A stretch of DNA of 64,000 nucleotides, from contig JAMYFF010000003.1 of assembly GCA_024128875.1 (NCBI GenBank), positions 62,001-126,000 of the forward strand. The letters are read 5' to 3'. Below, piece after piece: positions 8,463-17,966 of the stretch. The notes beneath the pieces are model-generated. The model was given only the letters and a program-made list of their open reading frames with translations, did not search any database and was not told the origin of the DNA. Position numbers and translations under genes: made by a program. Every line of letters starts with the position of its first letter. Position 1 is the stretch's first letter. The stretch is from Salinilacustrithrix flava (GTDB lineage: Bacteria > Actinomycetota > Acidimicrobiia > Acidimicrobiales > Salinilacustritrichaceae).

Positions 8463-9077
8463 ATGCGACGACTTCCGATCTACGGGCTCGACATCGAGAC
8501 CGACACGACCGTCGACGGACTCGATCCGAACGTGTCCCGGATCGTTGCGGTCGCCCTGTCGACCGAGCTCGGCGACGAGCTGTTCGACGGCCCCGAGGAC
8601 GAGCTGCTGGCCGAGCTCGACCTTCGCCTCGGCGAGCTGGCGCCCGGCGTGCTGGCCACCTGGAACGGCTCCGCCTTCGACCTGCCCTTCATCGCCGACC
8701 GCGCCGTCCGGTGGCGGCTCCGGCTCGGCCTGCAGCTGGTCCCCGACCCCAGCATCCGCCACCGCCACGACCCCCTCCCCGGCCACGACTGCTGCTACCG
8801 GGCAGCGTGGCACGGCCACGGGCACCTCGACGCGTACCGCGTCTACCGCGACGACGTCGGGCCGGCCCTGCGCATCTCCTGCTCGCTCAAATCCATCGCC
8901 CGCTTCGTCGGGCTGGCACCCCTCGAGGTCGACCGCGAGCGGATCCACGACCTGTCCCGCGAGGCGCTGCACGCCTACGCCGCGTCCGACGCCCGCCTGG
9001 CGCGCGTGCTGGCCGAGCGACGGTGGGCCACCGCGGCACGCCGGATCGACCAGGTCCCCCAGGCCCTCGCCGGGTAG
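8463..9077 (+). CDS. DnaQ-like 3'-5' exonuclease domain protein
   Basis: This 204-residue protein has an RNase-H-like exonuclease fold. The ExoI motif DIET has D10 and E12, ExoII is in WNGSAFDLPF near residue 70, and ExoIII is YAASD near residues 170-174. These are the metal-binding acidic residues of DEDD exonucleases, of the group related to predicted PolB-type 3'-5' exonucleases. A cysteine-histidine-rich loop (HDPLPGHDCCYR) lies between. The ATG at 8463 is preceded by a G-rich stretch GGGGGG that could act as a ribosome binding site. Its nucleic-acid substrate is not known. Confidence 0.85.
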   Translation: MRRLPIYGLDIETDTTVDGLDPNVSRIVAVALSTELGDELFDGPEDELLAELDLRLGELAPGVLATWNGSAFDLPFIADRAVRWRLRLGLQLVPDPSIRHRHDPLPGHDCCYRAAWHGHGHLDAYRVYRDDVGPALRISCSLKSIARFVGLAPLEVDRERIHDLSREALHAYAASDARLARVLAERRWATAARRIDQVPQALAG

Positions 9078-9087
9078 CGGACCCCGC

Positions 9088-9513
9088 TCAGGCGAGCGGG
9101 TCGCGGCCAGGCCAGAACTCGGCGAGGTGCTCCGCGAAGGCCGCGCTCGAGGGGCCCTCGGCGTCGAGCGCCGTCAGCACGCCCTGGAGGATCGCGGCGT
9201 AGAAGTCCTCGCCCTCGGGCGGTGAGGCCATCCCGCGCTCCTCGGCCCGCTGGTCGAGGACCTCGGCGACCCGCTGGAACGCGTGCATGTGGTACTCGAC
9301 CTGCTCAGCGGGGATGTCGCGCTCCCACAGGAGCTCGTCGCCGGCCGCCGAGCTCCGCCAGGAGGTCACGTAGCTGCGGAACACCTCGAGCACCTCAGGG
9401 GTGGTGAAGCACTCCCCCGGGGCCATGGCACCGAGCTCCTCGATGACCTCGTCGGCGTAGTCGAGCCACGCGAGGGCACTCGCTGCACTGACCGGACCGA
9501 TGACCACTCGCAC
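9088..9513 (-). CDS. Hypothetical protein, about 141 aa
   Basis: I do not recognise this family. The protein is acidic and predicted to be all-helical, with blocks ALAWLDYADEVIEELG, VEYHMHAFQRVAEVLDQRAEE and a C-terminus AEFWPGRDPLA. GTG 9513 is a tentative start; GTG 9507 is equally possible. It is the last gene of a four-gene reverse-strand run (AI-2E permease, EamA transporter, hypothetical, this gene), each separated by 50 bp or less. Codon pattern supports coding in this frame. No signal peptide or membrane segment is seen. Confidence 0.6.
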   Translation of the reverse strand: MRVVIGPVSAASALAWLDYADEVIEELGAMAPGECFTTPEVLEVFRSYVTSWRSSAAGDELLWERDIPAEQVEYHMHAFQRVAEVLDQRAEERGMASPPEGEDFYAAILQGVLTALDAEGPSSAAFAEHLAEFWPGRDPLA

Positions 9514-9563
9514 CTGCGCGACGTTGTCATACCGCCGGGCGGTGCACCACCCGGCCGGCGCCG

Positions 9564-10019
9564 CTACGGCTCGAGCGCAACCAGCACGTCCTCGACCAGC
9601 TCGGCCTCGGTCATGTCCAGCGCCATCGCCACGACCCGCACGATCGTGAGGAGCCCGAGCCACAGGCCGAACATCGAGTCCTCCAGGCCCTCGCCACCGA
9701 TCAGGGCCTCCACCGACGGGCGGATCCCCCCGGCCGTGGCCGCCGCCATCGTCATGGTGGTGAGGAGCAGCTCGATGCGGTCCTCGGGGACGGCGCCGTC
9801 GAGGGCGAGGCGGGTCATCAGCTCCGGGGCGACCATGGTCTCCTCGGTCTCGAGCACCATCCGACGCAGCGCCACGGCCGCCGCGTCCAGCAGGGCGTCG
9901 CCGACCGCGATGCCGGTGTGCTCGAGGATCGCCGACTGCAGCACCTGGGCCGCACCGGGACCGTCGGCCTCGATCGCCTGCAGCTCGAGGGCTTCGCGGA
10001 TCTGCTCGTGGAGGTCCAT
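9564..10019 (-). CDS. Hypothetical helical protein, 151 aa
   Basis: An acidic, leucine-rich helical protein of unknown family. It begins MDLHEQIREALELQAIEA and has a moderately hydrophobic C-terminal segment LWLGLLTIVRVVAMALDM near residues 119-136. That segment could be a buried helix or a weak membrane contact. The ATG lacks a Shine-Dalgarno site but has TATCGT exactly 7 nt upstream, so it may have its own leaderless transcript even though EamA lies only 33 bp upstream. No catalytic motif was found. Confidence 0.65.
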   Translation of the reverse strand: MDLHEQIREALELQAIEADGPGAAQVLQSAILEHTGIAVGDALLDAAAVALRRMVLETEETMVAPELMTRLALDGAVPEDRIELLLTTMTMAAATAGGIRPSVEALIGGEGLEDSMFGLWLGLLTIVRVVAMALDMTEAELVEDVLVALEP

Positions 10020-10032
10020 CGGGACGACGATA
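10020..10032 (-). promoter_or_regulatory. Candidate -10 element for leaderless start at 10019
   Basis: On the reverse strand TATCGT (10027-10032) precedes the ATG at 10019 by a 7-nt spacer, with no Shine-Dalgarno sequence between. Confidence 0.5.
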
Positions 10033-10052
10033 CGAGGGGCCGGCCGCGCTGG

Positions 10053-10958
10053 CTACGTCGGGACCGGCTCGCCGACCTCTCGTGGCTCCTTCGCGGGGCG
10101 CTCCAGCACCACGACCGCGAGGGATGCGACCACCACCGCCATGCCGAACCACTGCAGGGCACTGACCGATTCGTCGAGGAACGTGACGGCGCCGATGGTG
10201 GCCACGACCGGGACGAGCAGGGTCAGCAGCGAGACGATCTGGAGCGGGACGTGCTCGTGGGACCAGTTGAGCAGCACGTGCCCGAGGGCCCCCGAGAAGA
10301 CCGTGACCAGCACGATCGTGACCCAGTCGCTGGCATCGGCCGGGCTCAGGTCGGCACCGACGACGAGGGCGTAGGGGGCGACCACAGCGCAGGCGACGAC
10401 GGAGAGGCCGGTGAAGTACTCGAGCGTGCCGAGCTGGCGGCGGGCCTGCTTGGACGCCACGAAGTACAGGGTCCACGAGCCGAGGGCACCCACTGCGAGC
10501 AGGTCACCCCGCAGGCTCCACTCCGGCACGCCCGTGGCGCCGAGGACGACGACGGCGGTGCCGGCCACCGCGACGAGCGACCACACGACGACCCGCTTGC
10601 CGAGCTGCTCACCGAACAGCCGCACGCCGATCGGGGCGAGCAGGATCGGCTGCAGCGCCCCGATCACGGTGGCGTTGGCCACCGAGGTCTCGCGCAGCGC
10701 GCTGAAGAACAGGACGATGTCGAGGCCGAACGCGACGCCGCCGAGGGCGCTGATCCGCAGCATCGACCACGTGATGCGACCGCCGCGCGCCAGGTGCACC
10801 GTGACGAGCAGGAGGGCGCCGAGCACGAGCCGGTGGAAGCTGATGCCGGTGGCGTCGATGCCGTCGATCGACTTGACCATCGTCGACGACGCGCCCCAGA
10901 TGGAGACGCCAGCGGTCGTTGCGAGGATCCCGGCGGTGCGCCGGCTGGTCGTGGCCAT
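10053..10958 (-). CDS. EamA/DMT family transporter
   Basis: This 301-residue membrane protein has about ten hydrophobic segments arranged as two EamA repeats, the pattern of drug/metabolite exporters of the RhaT/YdcZ type. The first repeat begins TAGVSIWGASSTMVKSIDG and the second has GALGSWTLYFVASKQARR and SGALGHVLLNWSHEHVPLQ. Substrates in this family include amino acids and other metabolites, so no specific substrate is claimed. It lies 12 bp downstream of the AI-2E permease on the same strand and is probably cotranscribed with it. Confidence 0.9.
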   Translation of the reverse strand: MATTSRRTAGILATTAGVSIWGASSTMVKSIDGIDATGISFHRLVLGALLLVTVHLARGGRITWSMLRISALGGVAFGLDIVLFFSALRETSVANATVIGALQPILLAPIGVRLFGEQLGKRVVVWSLVAVAGTAVVVLGATGVPEWSLRGDLLAVGALGSWTLYFVASKQARRQLGTLEYFTGLSVVACAVVAPYALVVGADLSPADASDWVTIVLVTVFSGALGHVLLNWSHEHVPLQIVSLLTLLVPVVATIGAVTFLDESVSALQWFGMAVVVASLAVVVLERPAKEPREVGEPVPT

Positions 10959-10970
10959 GGCCGCAGCACA

Positions 10971-12059
10971 CTACGGCTGCGCCGGGGCCGGCTCCTCCAT
11001 CGGTTCCTGGGCGCGGGGCACCTGATCGACGACCGCCAGGGCGAAGACCGCGAAGGCCACCCCGAAGAACGCCATGCCGATGCCGTGCAGCTCGTAGCCG
11101 AGCAGCACCACGATCAAGACGACGGAGGGGCCGACCTCGACGCCCCACCGGTCGATCCACCGCCGCGCGTGCAGGGCCTCGACGGCCTGCAGCACCATCG
11201 CCGCGGCCAGGATCGCCACGGCCGCTCGCCCGCTCTCGAGGCCGGCGGTGAGGGCCGCGGTGGGCAGGACCCCGAGCAGGATGCCGACGTCGGGGAGGGT
11301 GGCGGCCACGCCGGCGACCAGTCCGAGCACCACCGGCGCCGGCAGCGAGAGCAGCGAGGCCACGAGCCCCACGGACAACCCGATCAGCACCCCCTGGCCG
11401 AGCATGGCGGTCAGCGTCCGGCGGGCGCGCAACGTCGCCTCCTCGAGCACGGTGGTGACCAGCCGTCGCCGGTCGTCGTCCGCCACCAGCGAGAGCCCAC
11501 CCCGGATGATCCCGGGGCCGTAGATCAGCAGGAAGATCGTGAGGATCATGTTCACGAAGAACACGGGCACGGTCAGCGCGTTCTCGGCGAGCGCGTCGCT
11601 GCCGCTGCCCACCCGCTCGTCGACCTCGTCGAGGAAGACCTCGACGCGGTCGGACAGCCGCAGGTCGCGCATGGCGGCGCCGATCTCGTCGTCCCGGTCC
11701 TCGAGGCGCGCCGTCGCCTCGGGTGCGACGTCCTGCAGCGAGCGGACCTCACGGTCGAGGTTGTCGAAGGTGCCGAAGACGAGCGCCACGGCCGCCACGC
11801 CGATGACGACGAAGGTGAGCAGCACTGCGGCGATCCGCGGGATCCATCGACCCAACCAGGTCACGAGCGGGGCCACGAACACCGCCGTCACCGTGCAGGC
11901 GGCAGCCCAGCCGAGGACCCGCTGGCCGGCCACGAACGCGCCCCGGAGCACGAGGAGCGCGAGCACGACGCCGACGGCCAGCGCGATCGTGCGGGTGCTG
12001 ATGCGGACCGTGCGCGAGCGGCGAGCCCCGCCCCCGGTCATCCACGGTGTCGCCGGCAT
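10971..12059 (-). CDS. AI-2E family transporter (TerC/PerM-type permease), copy 1
   Basis: A 362-residue membrane protein of the AI-2E transporter superfamily. Two N-terminal hydrophobic helices (IALAVGVVLALLVL, then a long one near residues 60-80) are followed by a soluble middle and a C-terminal bundle with VLGLVAGVAATLPDVGILLG. ATG 12059 gives a 17-residue basic leader (GGGARRSRTVR) and has TACCGT 8 nt upstream; ATG 12041 is an alternative. It is divergent from a second AI-2E gene, with 20 bp between starts, and heads a four-gene reverse run. Transport of AI-2 itself is not established for most members. Confidence 0.85.
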   Translation of the reverse strand: MPATPWMTGGGARRSRTVRISTRTIALAVGVVLALLVLRGAFVAGQRVLGWAAACTVTAVFVAPLVTWLGRWIPRIAAVLLTFVVIGVAAVALVFGTFDNLDREVRSLQDVAPEATARLEDRDDEIGAAMRDLRLSDRVEVFLDEVDERVGSGSDALAENALTVPVFFVNMILTIFLLIYGPGIIRGGLSLVADDDRRRLVTTVLEEATLRARRTLTAMLGQGVLIGLSVGLVASLLSLPAPVVLGLVAGVAATLPDVGILLGVLPTAALTAGLESGRAAVAILAAAMVLQAVEALHARRWIDRWGVEVGPSVVLIVVLLGYELHGIGMAFFGVAFAVFALAVVDQVPRAQEPMEEPAPAQP

Positions 12060-12079
12060 CGAGTCGTACGGTACCGAGG
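12060..12079. promoter_or_regulatory. Overlapping divergent -10 elements between two AI-2E genes
   Basis: The 20 bp between the two start codons contain TACGGT (12067-12072) 7 nt before GTG 12080 on the forward strand, and TACCGT on the reverse strand (12068-12073) 8 nt before ATG 12059. The two hexamers overlap within TACGGTACC-type sequence, so the two polymerases could not bind at once. Confidence 0.5.
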
Positions 12080-13264
12080 GTGACCGCTGGCCTCCGTGAT
12101 GCGCCCGGAGGTGGGGACGGTGCCGAGCCCGCCCCCAACGACACGCGCACCGTGGTCGACGTCGACCTCCGCTCGATGGCGACGCTCCTCGTCTTCGCAC
12201 TGGTGGCCCTCGGCCTGCTCGAGGTGCTGCAGCAGACGCCGTCGATGATCACCAAGGTCGTCGTGGGCATCGTGATCGCGCTGGCCCTCGACCCGGTGGT
12301 CGCCCGCACGCGCGACCGCCTCGGCGGGTCGAGCCGGGGCATCGCCGTGGCCATCGTCGGCACCGCACTCGGCCTGGCCTTCCTCGCCGTGCTCCTCGTC
12401 CTCGGCCCCGCCGCCATCGAGCAGGCCGGGAGCCTGCGCTCGGACCTCCCGGCCACGATCGAGGACGCCTACACCTGGCCGGTCATCGGGGAGCGCATCG
12501 CCGAGGCGGACCTGGCCCAGCGCGTCGACGACGCCATCGAGCGTCTGCCCGCCGAGCTCGACGACGAGCAGATCACCCGCTACGCCGAGGACCTGCTCGG
12601 GGGTCTGCTCACCACGATCGTCGTGCTCGTCACCGCCATCGCCGTCATGCTCGACGGCGAGTCGATGGTGCAGCGCATCCGGAACCTGTTCAAGGGCGAG
12701 CGCCGGGAGCACCTCGACGGGATCGGCCGGGTCGTCTACCGCACGTTCGGCAACTACTTCGCCGGCTCACTGTTCGTGGCCATCCTCAACGGGCTCGTCG
12801 TGCTCACGGTCGCGCTCTCGCTCGGCGTCCCCCTCGCCCCGCTCGCCGGCCTCTGGTCGATGCTCACGAACCTGATCCCCCAGATCGGCGGGTTCCTCGG
12901 CGGCTCGTTCCTCGTCACCCTGGCCCTCACGCAGGGTCCCGTGGCGGCGGCGATCGCCCTCGTCGTGTTCCTCGTGTACCAGAACCTCGAGAACAACATC
13001 ATCCAGCCCGCCGTGGTCGGCAAGGCCGTCGACCTCACGCCTCCCACGACGATGCTGGCCGCGCTGCTCGGCGGCGCGATGGCCGGCGTGCCGGGTGCCC
13101 TGATCGCCACGCCGATCGTCGGTGCGGCCAAGGTGCTCTACCTGCGCGACGCCCAGGACGGCTCGGTCGACGGGAGCATGGTCGACGAGGTCGGCACGAC
13201 CGAGGGCGGGGTGTTCCGGCGCGTGCTGGCGCGGATCACGGACCGCAGCGGTGGCAGCCGATGA
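12080..13264 (+). CDS. AI-2E family transporter, copy 2
   Basis: A 394-residue AI-2E superfamily permease. The segments run LVFALVALGLLEVLQQTPSM, GIAVAIVGTALGLAFLAVLLVLGP, then a soluble helix region, and the C-terminal core LAPLAGLWSMLTNLIPQIGG with FLVYQNLENNIIQPAVVGKAVDL, which is the conserved family signature. GTG 12080 is chosen because TACGGT is 7 nt upstream and the preceding in-frame sequence overlaps the divergent gene. Its 3' end overlaps the end of the convergent tag gene by 29 bp. It is a paralogue of the divergent neighbour, not a duplicate at DNA level. Confidence 0.88.
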   Translation: MTAGLRDAPGGGDGAEPAPNDTRTVVDVDLRSMATLLVFALVALGLLEVLQQTPSMITKVVVGIVIALALDPVVARTRDRLGGSSRGIAVAIVGTALGLAFLAVLLVLGPAAIEQAGSLRSDLPATIEDAYTWPVIGERIAEADLAQRVDDAIERLPAELDDEQITRYAEDLLGGLLTTIVVLVTAIAVMLDGESMVQRIRNLFKGERREHLDGIGRVVYRTFGNYFAGSLFVAILNGLVVLTVALSLGVPLAPLAGLWSMLTNLIPQIGGFLGGSFLVTLALTQGPVAAAIALVVFLVYQNLENNIIQPAVVGKAVDLTPPTTMLAALLGGAMAGVPGALIATPIVGAAKVLYLRDAQDGSVDGSMVDEVGTTEGGVFRRVLARITDRSGGSR

Positions 13265-13820
13265 GGTGGTCGTCGACCATCCCGGCCGACTGCATGAACG
13301 CGTAGACGATCGTCGGGCCGACGAAGCGGGCGCCGCGCGCCTTGAGCGCCTTGCTCAGCGCGGCGGACTCCGACGTGTGCGCTGGGATCTCGGCCAGGGT
13401 GGCGAGCGGCGCCGGTCGCGACTCGGGCGCGTGGGACCAGACCAGCTCGCTCAGGGAGCTGCCCTCGGCGCGCAGCTCCTGGCTCAGGCGGGCCAGGTCG
13501 ATGGTGGCCTGGATCTTGCCCCGGTGGCGCACGATGCCGGCGTCGCCGAGCAGGCGCTCGATGTCGGGCTCCTCGTAGGCCGCCACCGCGTCGATGTCGA
13601 AGCCGTGGAACGCGGCCCGGAAGGCCTCCCGCTTGCGCAGGATCGTGATCCACGCCAGACCGGCTTGGAAGCCCTCGAGCGCGAGCAGCTCGAAGACGTC
13701 GCGCTCGTCGCGGGTGGGCCGGCCCCACTCGTGGTCGTGGTAGTCCACGTAGAGCGGATCGTCGCCGCACCACCAGCACCGCACGACGCCGTCGGCGCCC
13801 GTGCGCAAGCCCCCGTCCAC
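13236..13820 (-). CDS. tag: DNA-3-methyladenine glycosylase I
   Basis: This 194-residue protein matches Tag, the base-excision enzyme that removes 3-methyladenine from alkylated DNA. The zinc-site N-terminus is present (RCWWCGDDPLYVDYHDHEWG) together with LALEGFQAGLAWITILRKRE in the HhH-like core, GIVRHRGKIQA and the C-terminal IGCHRCGP that completes the zinc ligands. Length fits the family. The GTG start lies 15 bp after the stop of the upstream SDR gene, suggesting cotranscription. The last 29 bp overlap the convergent AI-2E gene. Confidence 0.95.
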   Translation of the reverse strand: MDGGLRTGADGVVRCWWCGDDPLYVDYHDHEWGRPTRDERDVFELLALEGFQAGLAWITILRKREAFRAAFHGFDIDAVAAYEEPDIERLLGDAGIVRHRGKIQATIDLARLSQELRAEGSSLSELVWSHAPESRPAPLATLAEIPAHTSESAALSKALKARGARFVGPTIVYAFMQSAGMVDDHLIGCHRCGP

Positions 13821-13835
13821 GTCAGCGGTCCACGA

Positions 13836-14597
13836 TCAGAAGATGGTGTAGCCGCCGTCAGCGACGATCTGGTCGCCGGTGTGCCAATCCACGGACTTGT
13901 CGCACAGGTAGGCGGCCAGCTTCTCGTAGTCCTCACCCGTCGCCCACCGGCGCACCGGGGTGCGCTTGGTGGTGACCTCGCGGAAGCGGTCGTCCTGGTA
14001 GCCGCCCTCGGCCATCTCGGTGCGGGTCCAGCCGGGCAGCACGGCGTTCACCCGGATCTTGTGGCGGGCGAGGCCCACGGCCGAGGCGCGGACGAGGCCG
14101 AGCAGGGCGGTCTTGGACGCGCCGTAGTGGGGGTTGGCAGCAGCGCCGTGGATGGCCGAGGTCGACGAGATCGCCACGATCGCGCCGCCCTCGCCCTGGT
14201 CGATCATCTGGCGGGCGCAGTCGCGCATGGTGAGGAACGCACCGTCGAGGTTGATGGCCATCACGCGGCGCCACTCCTCGAGCGACAGGTCCTGGAGCTG
14301 GCCACCGCCGCTCGTGCCGGCGTTGGCGACGCAGACGTCGATGCGGCCGAGGCGCTCGACCGTCTCGGCCGTGGCGGCAGCGACCGATGCCTCGTCGCCG
14401 ACGTCGCAGGCCACGGCGATGGCATCCACCCCGTGGCCCTTGATCGCCTCCACGGCGGCGGCGGACTTGTCGGCGTTGCGGGCCCACACCGCCACGGCGG
14501 CGCCGGCCCGGGCGCACCCCTCGGCGAAGCCGAGCCCGATGCCCCCGTTGCCGCCGGTCACCACGGCCACCTGGCCCTGCAGGTCGTTGATCGTCAC
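13836..14597 (-). CDS. Short-chain dehydrogenase/reductase
   Basis: A classical 253-residue SDR. It has VTGGNGGIGLG at residues 13-23, the NAG motif in VANAGTSGGG, the catalytic YGASK near residues 158-162 and the C-terminal TGDQIVADGGYTIF typical of FabG-like reductases. It is an NAD(P)-dependent oxidoreductase of unknown substrate. The GTG start has TACGCT 8 nt upstream and no clear Shine-Dalgarno site. Tag follows 15 bp downstream on the same strand. Confidence 0.9.
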   Translation of the reverse strand: MTINDLQGQVAVVTGGNGGIGLGFAEGCARAGAAVAVWARNADKSAAAVEAIKGHGVDAIAVACDVGDEASVAAATAETVERLGRIDVCVANAGTSGGGQLQDLSLEEWRRVMAINLDGAFLTMRDCARQMIDQGEGGAIVAISSTSAIHGAAANPHYGASKTALLGLVRASAVGLARHKIRVNAVLPGWTRTEMAEGGYQDDRFREVTTKRTPVRRWATGEDYEKLAAYLCDKSVDWHTGDQIVADGGYTIF

Positions 14598-14651
14598 GGC
14601 GGCGGAGCGTAGCCACCGACCCGGTTCTGGACGCGGCTGCGGAACGGCGCG

Positions 14652-15080
14652 CTAGGTGAGCTTGGAGTAGTCCACGCTCCACCAGCGCTCGGGCTGCATG
14701 CAGAACTTCAGGCTCTGCTCGTCGGAGGTCTCCACGTACTCGTCACCGATGTCGGGGCCGAGGTAGCGGTGCGCCATGGGGCGGGAGTCGTCCTCCTCGT
14801 CCGCGGCGCGGATGGCCGTGATGGGCCCCTCGACGCTGACGTAGCGGTAGAAGGGCGGGGTCTCGTCCTGGGCGCAGAGCGAGAACCGACGGGCCTGGGC
14901 CAGCAGCTTGCCCTTGACGGAGTCCTCAGCCGTGAGCACCCACAGCTCCCCGCCGGGGCGGTAGTCGTACCAGACGGGGACGGCGAGCGGGGGCCCGTCG
15001 GGGCGCTCCACCGCCAGCACGCCCACGTGCACGTCGGCCAGGAACTGCTCCCGTTCCTCCACGGTCATGGCCAGTCCCAT
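14652..15080 (-). CDS. Pyridoxamine 5'-phosphate oxidase-fold protein
   Basis: A 142-residue split-barrel flavin/F420-type protein. It begins with the helix EREQFLADVHVGVLAVERPDG and continues PLAVPVWYDYRPGGELWVLT, the typical PPOX-fold N-terminal half, then ARRFSLCAQDETPPFYRYVSVEG. Members in actinobacteria bind FMN or F420 and reduce diverse substrates or bind haem; this one is not assigned further. A G-rich site GGGGGT lies about 5 nt before the ATG at 15080. It stands alone between DUF1269 and the SDR gene. Confidence 0.85.
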   Translation of the reverse strand: MGLAMTVEEREQFLADVHVGVLAVERPDGPPLAVPVWYDYRPGGELWVLTAEDSVKGKLLAQARRFSLCAQDETPPFYRYVSVEGPITAIRAADEEDDSRPMAHRYLGPDIGDEYVETSDEQSLKFCMQPERWWSVDYSKLT

Positions 15081-15147
15081 GCGGCACCCCCTGCGGTCGA
15101 CGTCGCTGACGTCATCCTGTCACGGTGCCTGCGGGCCCGCGCTCGCG

Positions 15148-15684
15148 TCAGACCTCGAGCGCTCGCTCCAGTCGGGCGATCATCTCGGCGTCGAAGTTGG
15201 CGTAGACCAGCTCTGAGCCGGCGAAGCGGTGGACCTCGGCCACGAGGTGGTCCTCGACGATCTCGCTCGCGAGGACGGCGACGGTGGCGGTGCCCGGCTT
15301 CACCGCGTCACGGAACCACCCGACCCACTCGTCGGAGATGCCGAGGTCGACGACCTTGGCGGTGAGCGCACCGGCGCCGGCGCCGATGGCGGTGCCCGCC
15401 GCCCAGCCGACCGGTCCCCCGAGGAGCAGGCCGAACAGGCCGGTCCACATGCCCCCGGAGATGGCCGAGCGGCCCGGTTGGGGGTCGATGGTCTCGCGCA
15501 CGACGGTCTTGCCGGCGTCGTCCTTGACCACGATGACGGCGTCCTCGAGCACCAGCGAGCCGTTCGCCTTCAGCCGGGTGACGGCGGTGAGGAACTCCTG
15601 GGCCCGGTAGATGTCCGGGAAGGAGATGCCCACCAACGTCTGGGGGATGATGTCGGCCTGGGCGGCCGTCGGATCGTCGCTCAC
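15148..15684 (-). CDS. DUF1269 domain-containing membrane protein
   Basis: This 178-residue protein has the DUF1269 layout: an N-terminal domain (VGISFPDIYRAQEFLTAVTRLK, then LVLEDAVIVVKD), a glycine-rich hydrophobic hairpin WTGLFGLLLGGPVGWAAGTAIGAGAGAL near residues 78-105, and a C-terminal domain ending EMIARLERALEV. The glycine-rich segment resembles those that insert in membranes. The function of the family is unknown. It begins with GTG 10 bp after the stop of the inositol-phosphate synthase gene, so the two are likely cotranscribed. Confidence 0.85.
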   Translation of the reverse strand: MSDDPTAAQADIIPQTLVGISFPDIYRAQEFLTAVTRLKANGSLVLEDAVIVVKDDAGKTVVRETIDPQPGRSAISGGMWTGLFGLLLGGPVGWAAGTAIGAGAGALTAKVVDLGISDEWVGWFRDAVKPGTATVAVLASEIVEDHLVAEVHRFAGSELVYANFDAEMIARLERALEV

Positions 15685-15694
15685 GAGGCTCTTT

Positions 15695-17008
<1,314 letters not shown>

Positions 17009-17064
17009 CCGACCATCATGAAGCATCGTGGTGGAAACGCAACGTTGGTTCAGGAACACTGAAC

Positions 17065-17077
17065 TACCGTCGCGGGG
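17065..17077 (+). promoter_or_regulatory. Candidate -10 element for leaderless LysR gene
   Basis: TACCGT (17065-17070) is followed by a 7-nt spacer and GTG at 17078. There is no Shine-Dalgarno sequence in the spacer. Confidence 0.5.
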
Positions 17078-17956
17078 GTGCGACCACCGCCGACGACGCT
17101 GCAGCTCACCACCCAGCAGCTCGAGTACCTCGTGGCCATCGACCGCCACGACACCTGGGGCGAGGCCGCCGCCTCGGTCGGCGTGTCCCCGTCGGCCCTG
17201 TCCCAGGGCATCGCCGAGCTCGAGCGCCGGCTCGGCGTGGCCCTGTTCGAGCGGGACGGGCGCCGCCGGGTGCCGGCCCGCGACCACGAGCCCGTCCTGC
17301 GCTACGCCGAGGCAACCGTCGCCGCCACGCGCGACCTGGCCCGGTGGCTGGCGTCGCGCCGCACCGGCACGAGCGGGGTCGTCCGGCTCGGCATGATCGA
17401 CGCCGCCGCCACCCACCACTTCCGCGACGTGCTGCGGGCCCACCGCCGCCAGCGACCCGAGGTCGATCTGCTGCTCGCCGTGGACCCCTCGGGCCCGCTC
17501 CTGCGGCGGCTGGTCCGCGGGGAGCTCGACCTCGTCGTGTGCGTGGAGACCGACGACCTGCCGGCGCGCATCACGACCCAGCCGCTGCTCGACGACCCCC
17601 TCAGCGTGCTCGCCCCCGGCGACGCCGCCGACGTCGCCCCCGCCGGCTGGGGGCCGTGGGTGACGTTCCCGAGCGGCTCGCACACCCGGCAGGTCGTCGC
17701 CGACGCCCTGCGCCGTGCCGGCGCCGGCTTCGAGGTCGTGGCCGAGTCCAACCAGCCCGAGGTGCTGCGCGAGATGGCCCTGCTCGGCGTGGGCTGGACC
17801 GTGCTTCCCCTCGCCGGGCTCGGGTCGGTCGAAGGGCTCCGCGTGGTGCATCGCGACCTCGTGGTCCGCCGCCTGGTGCTGGCCCGCCGCACGGGCGCCC
17901 GCCCCGATCCGGCCGTGGACGAGCTCGCCGCCGCCCTCCTCGCCGGCGCTCAGTAG
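17078..17956 (+). CDS. LysR family transcriptional regulator
   Basis: A 292-residue LysR regulator. The N-terminal winged helix-turn-helix reads LTTQQLEYLVAIDRHDTWGEAAASVGVSPSALSQGIAELERRLGVALFERDG in order, and the remainder is a periplasmic-binding-like effector domain (GVVRLGMIDAAATHHF, then LDLVVCVETDD). LysR proteins usually control a divergent gene, which here would be inositol-phosphate synthase, or the downstream amidase and MFS genes that start 10 bp later on the same strand. The sequence alone does not decide which. Confidence 0.92.
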   Translation: MRPPPTTLQLTTQQLEYLVAIDRHDTWGEAAASVGVSPSALSQGIAELERRLGVALFERDGRRRVPARDHEPVLRYAEATVAATRDLARWLASRRTGTSGVVRLGMIDAAATHHFRDVLRAHRRQRPEVDLLLAVDPSGPLLRRLVRGELDLVVCVETDDLPARITTQPLLDDPLSVLAPGDAADVAPAGWGPWVTFPSGSHTRQVVADALRRAGAGFEVVAESNQPEVLREMALLGVGWTVLPLAGLGSVEGLRVVHRDLVVRRLVLARRTGARPDPAVDELAAALLAGAQ

Positions 17957-17966
17957 CGTTCGCGCC
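17954..17966 (+). promoter_or_regulatory. Candidate -10 element for amidase gene
   Basis: TAGCGT (17954-17959), which contains the stop codon TAG of the LysR gene, precedes GTG 17967 by exactly 7 nt. This allows separate leaderless transcription of the amidase gene. Confidence 0.45.
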
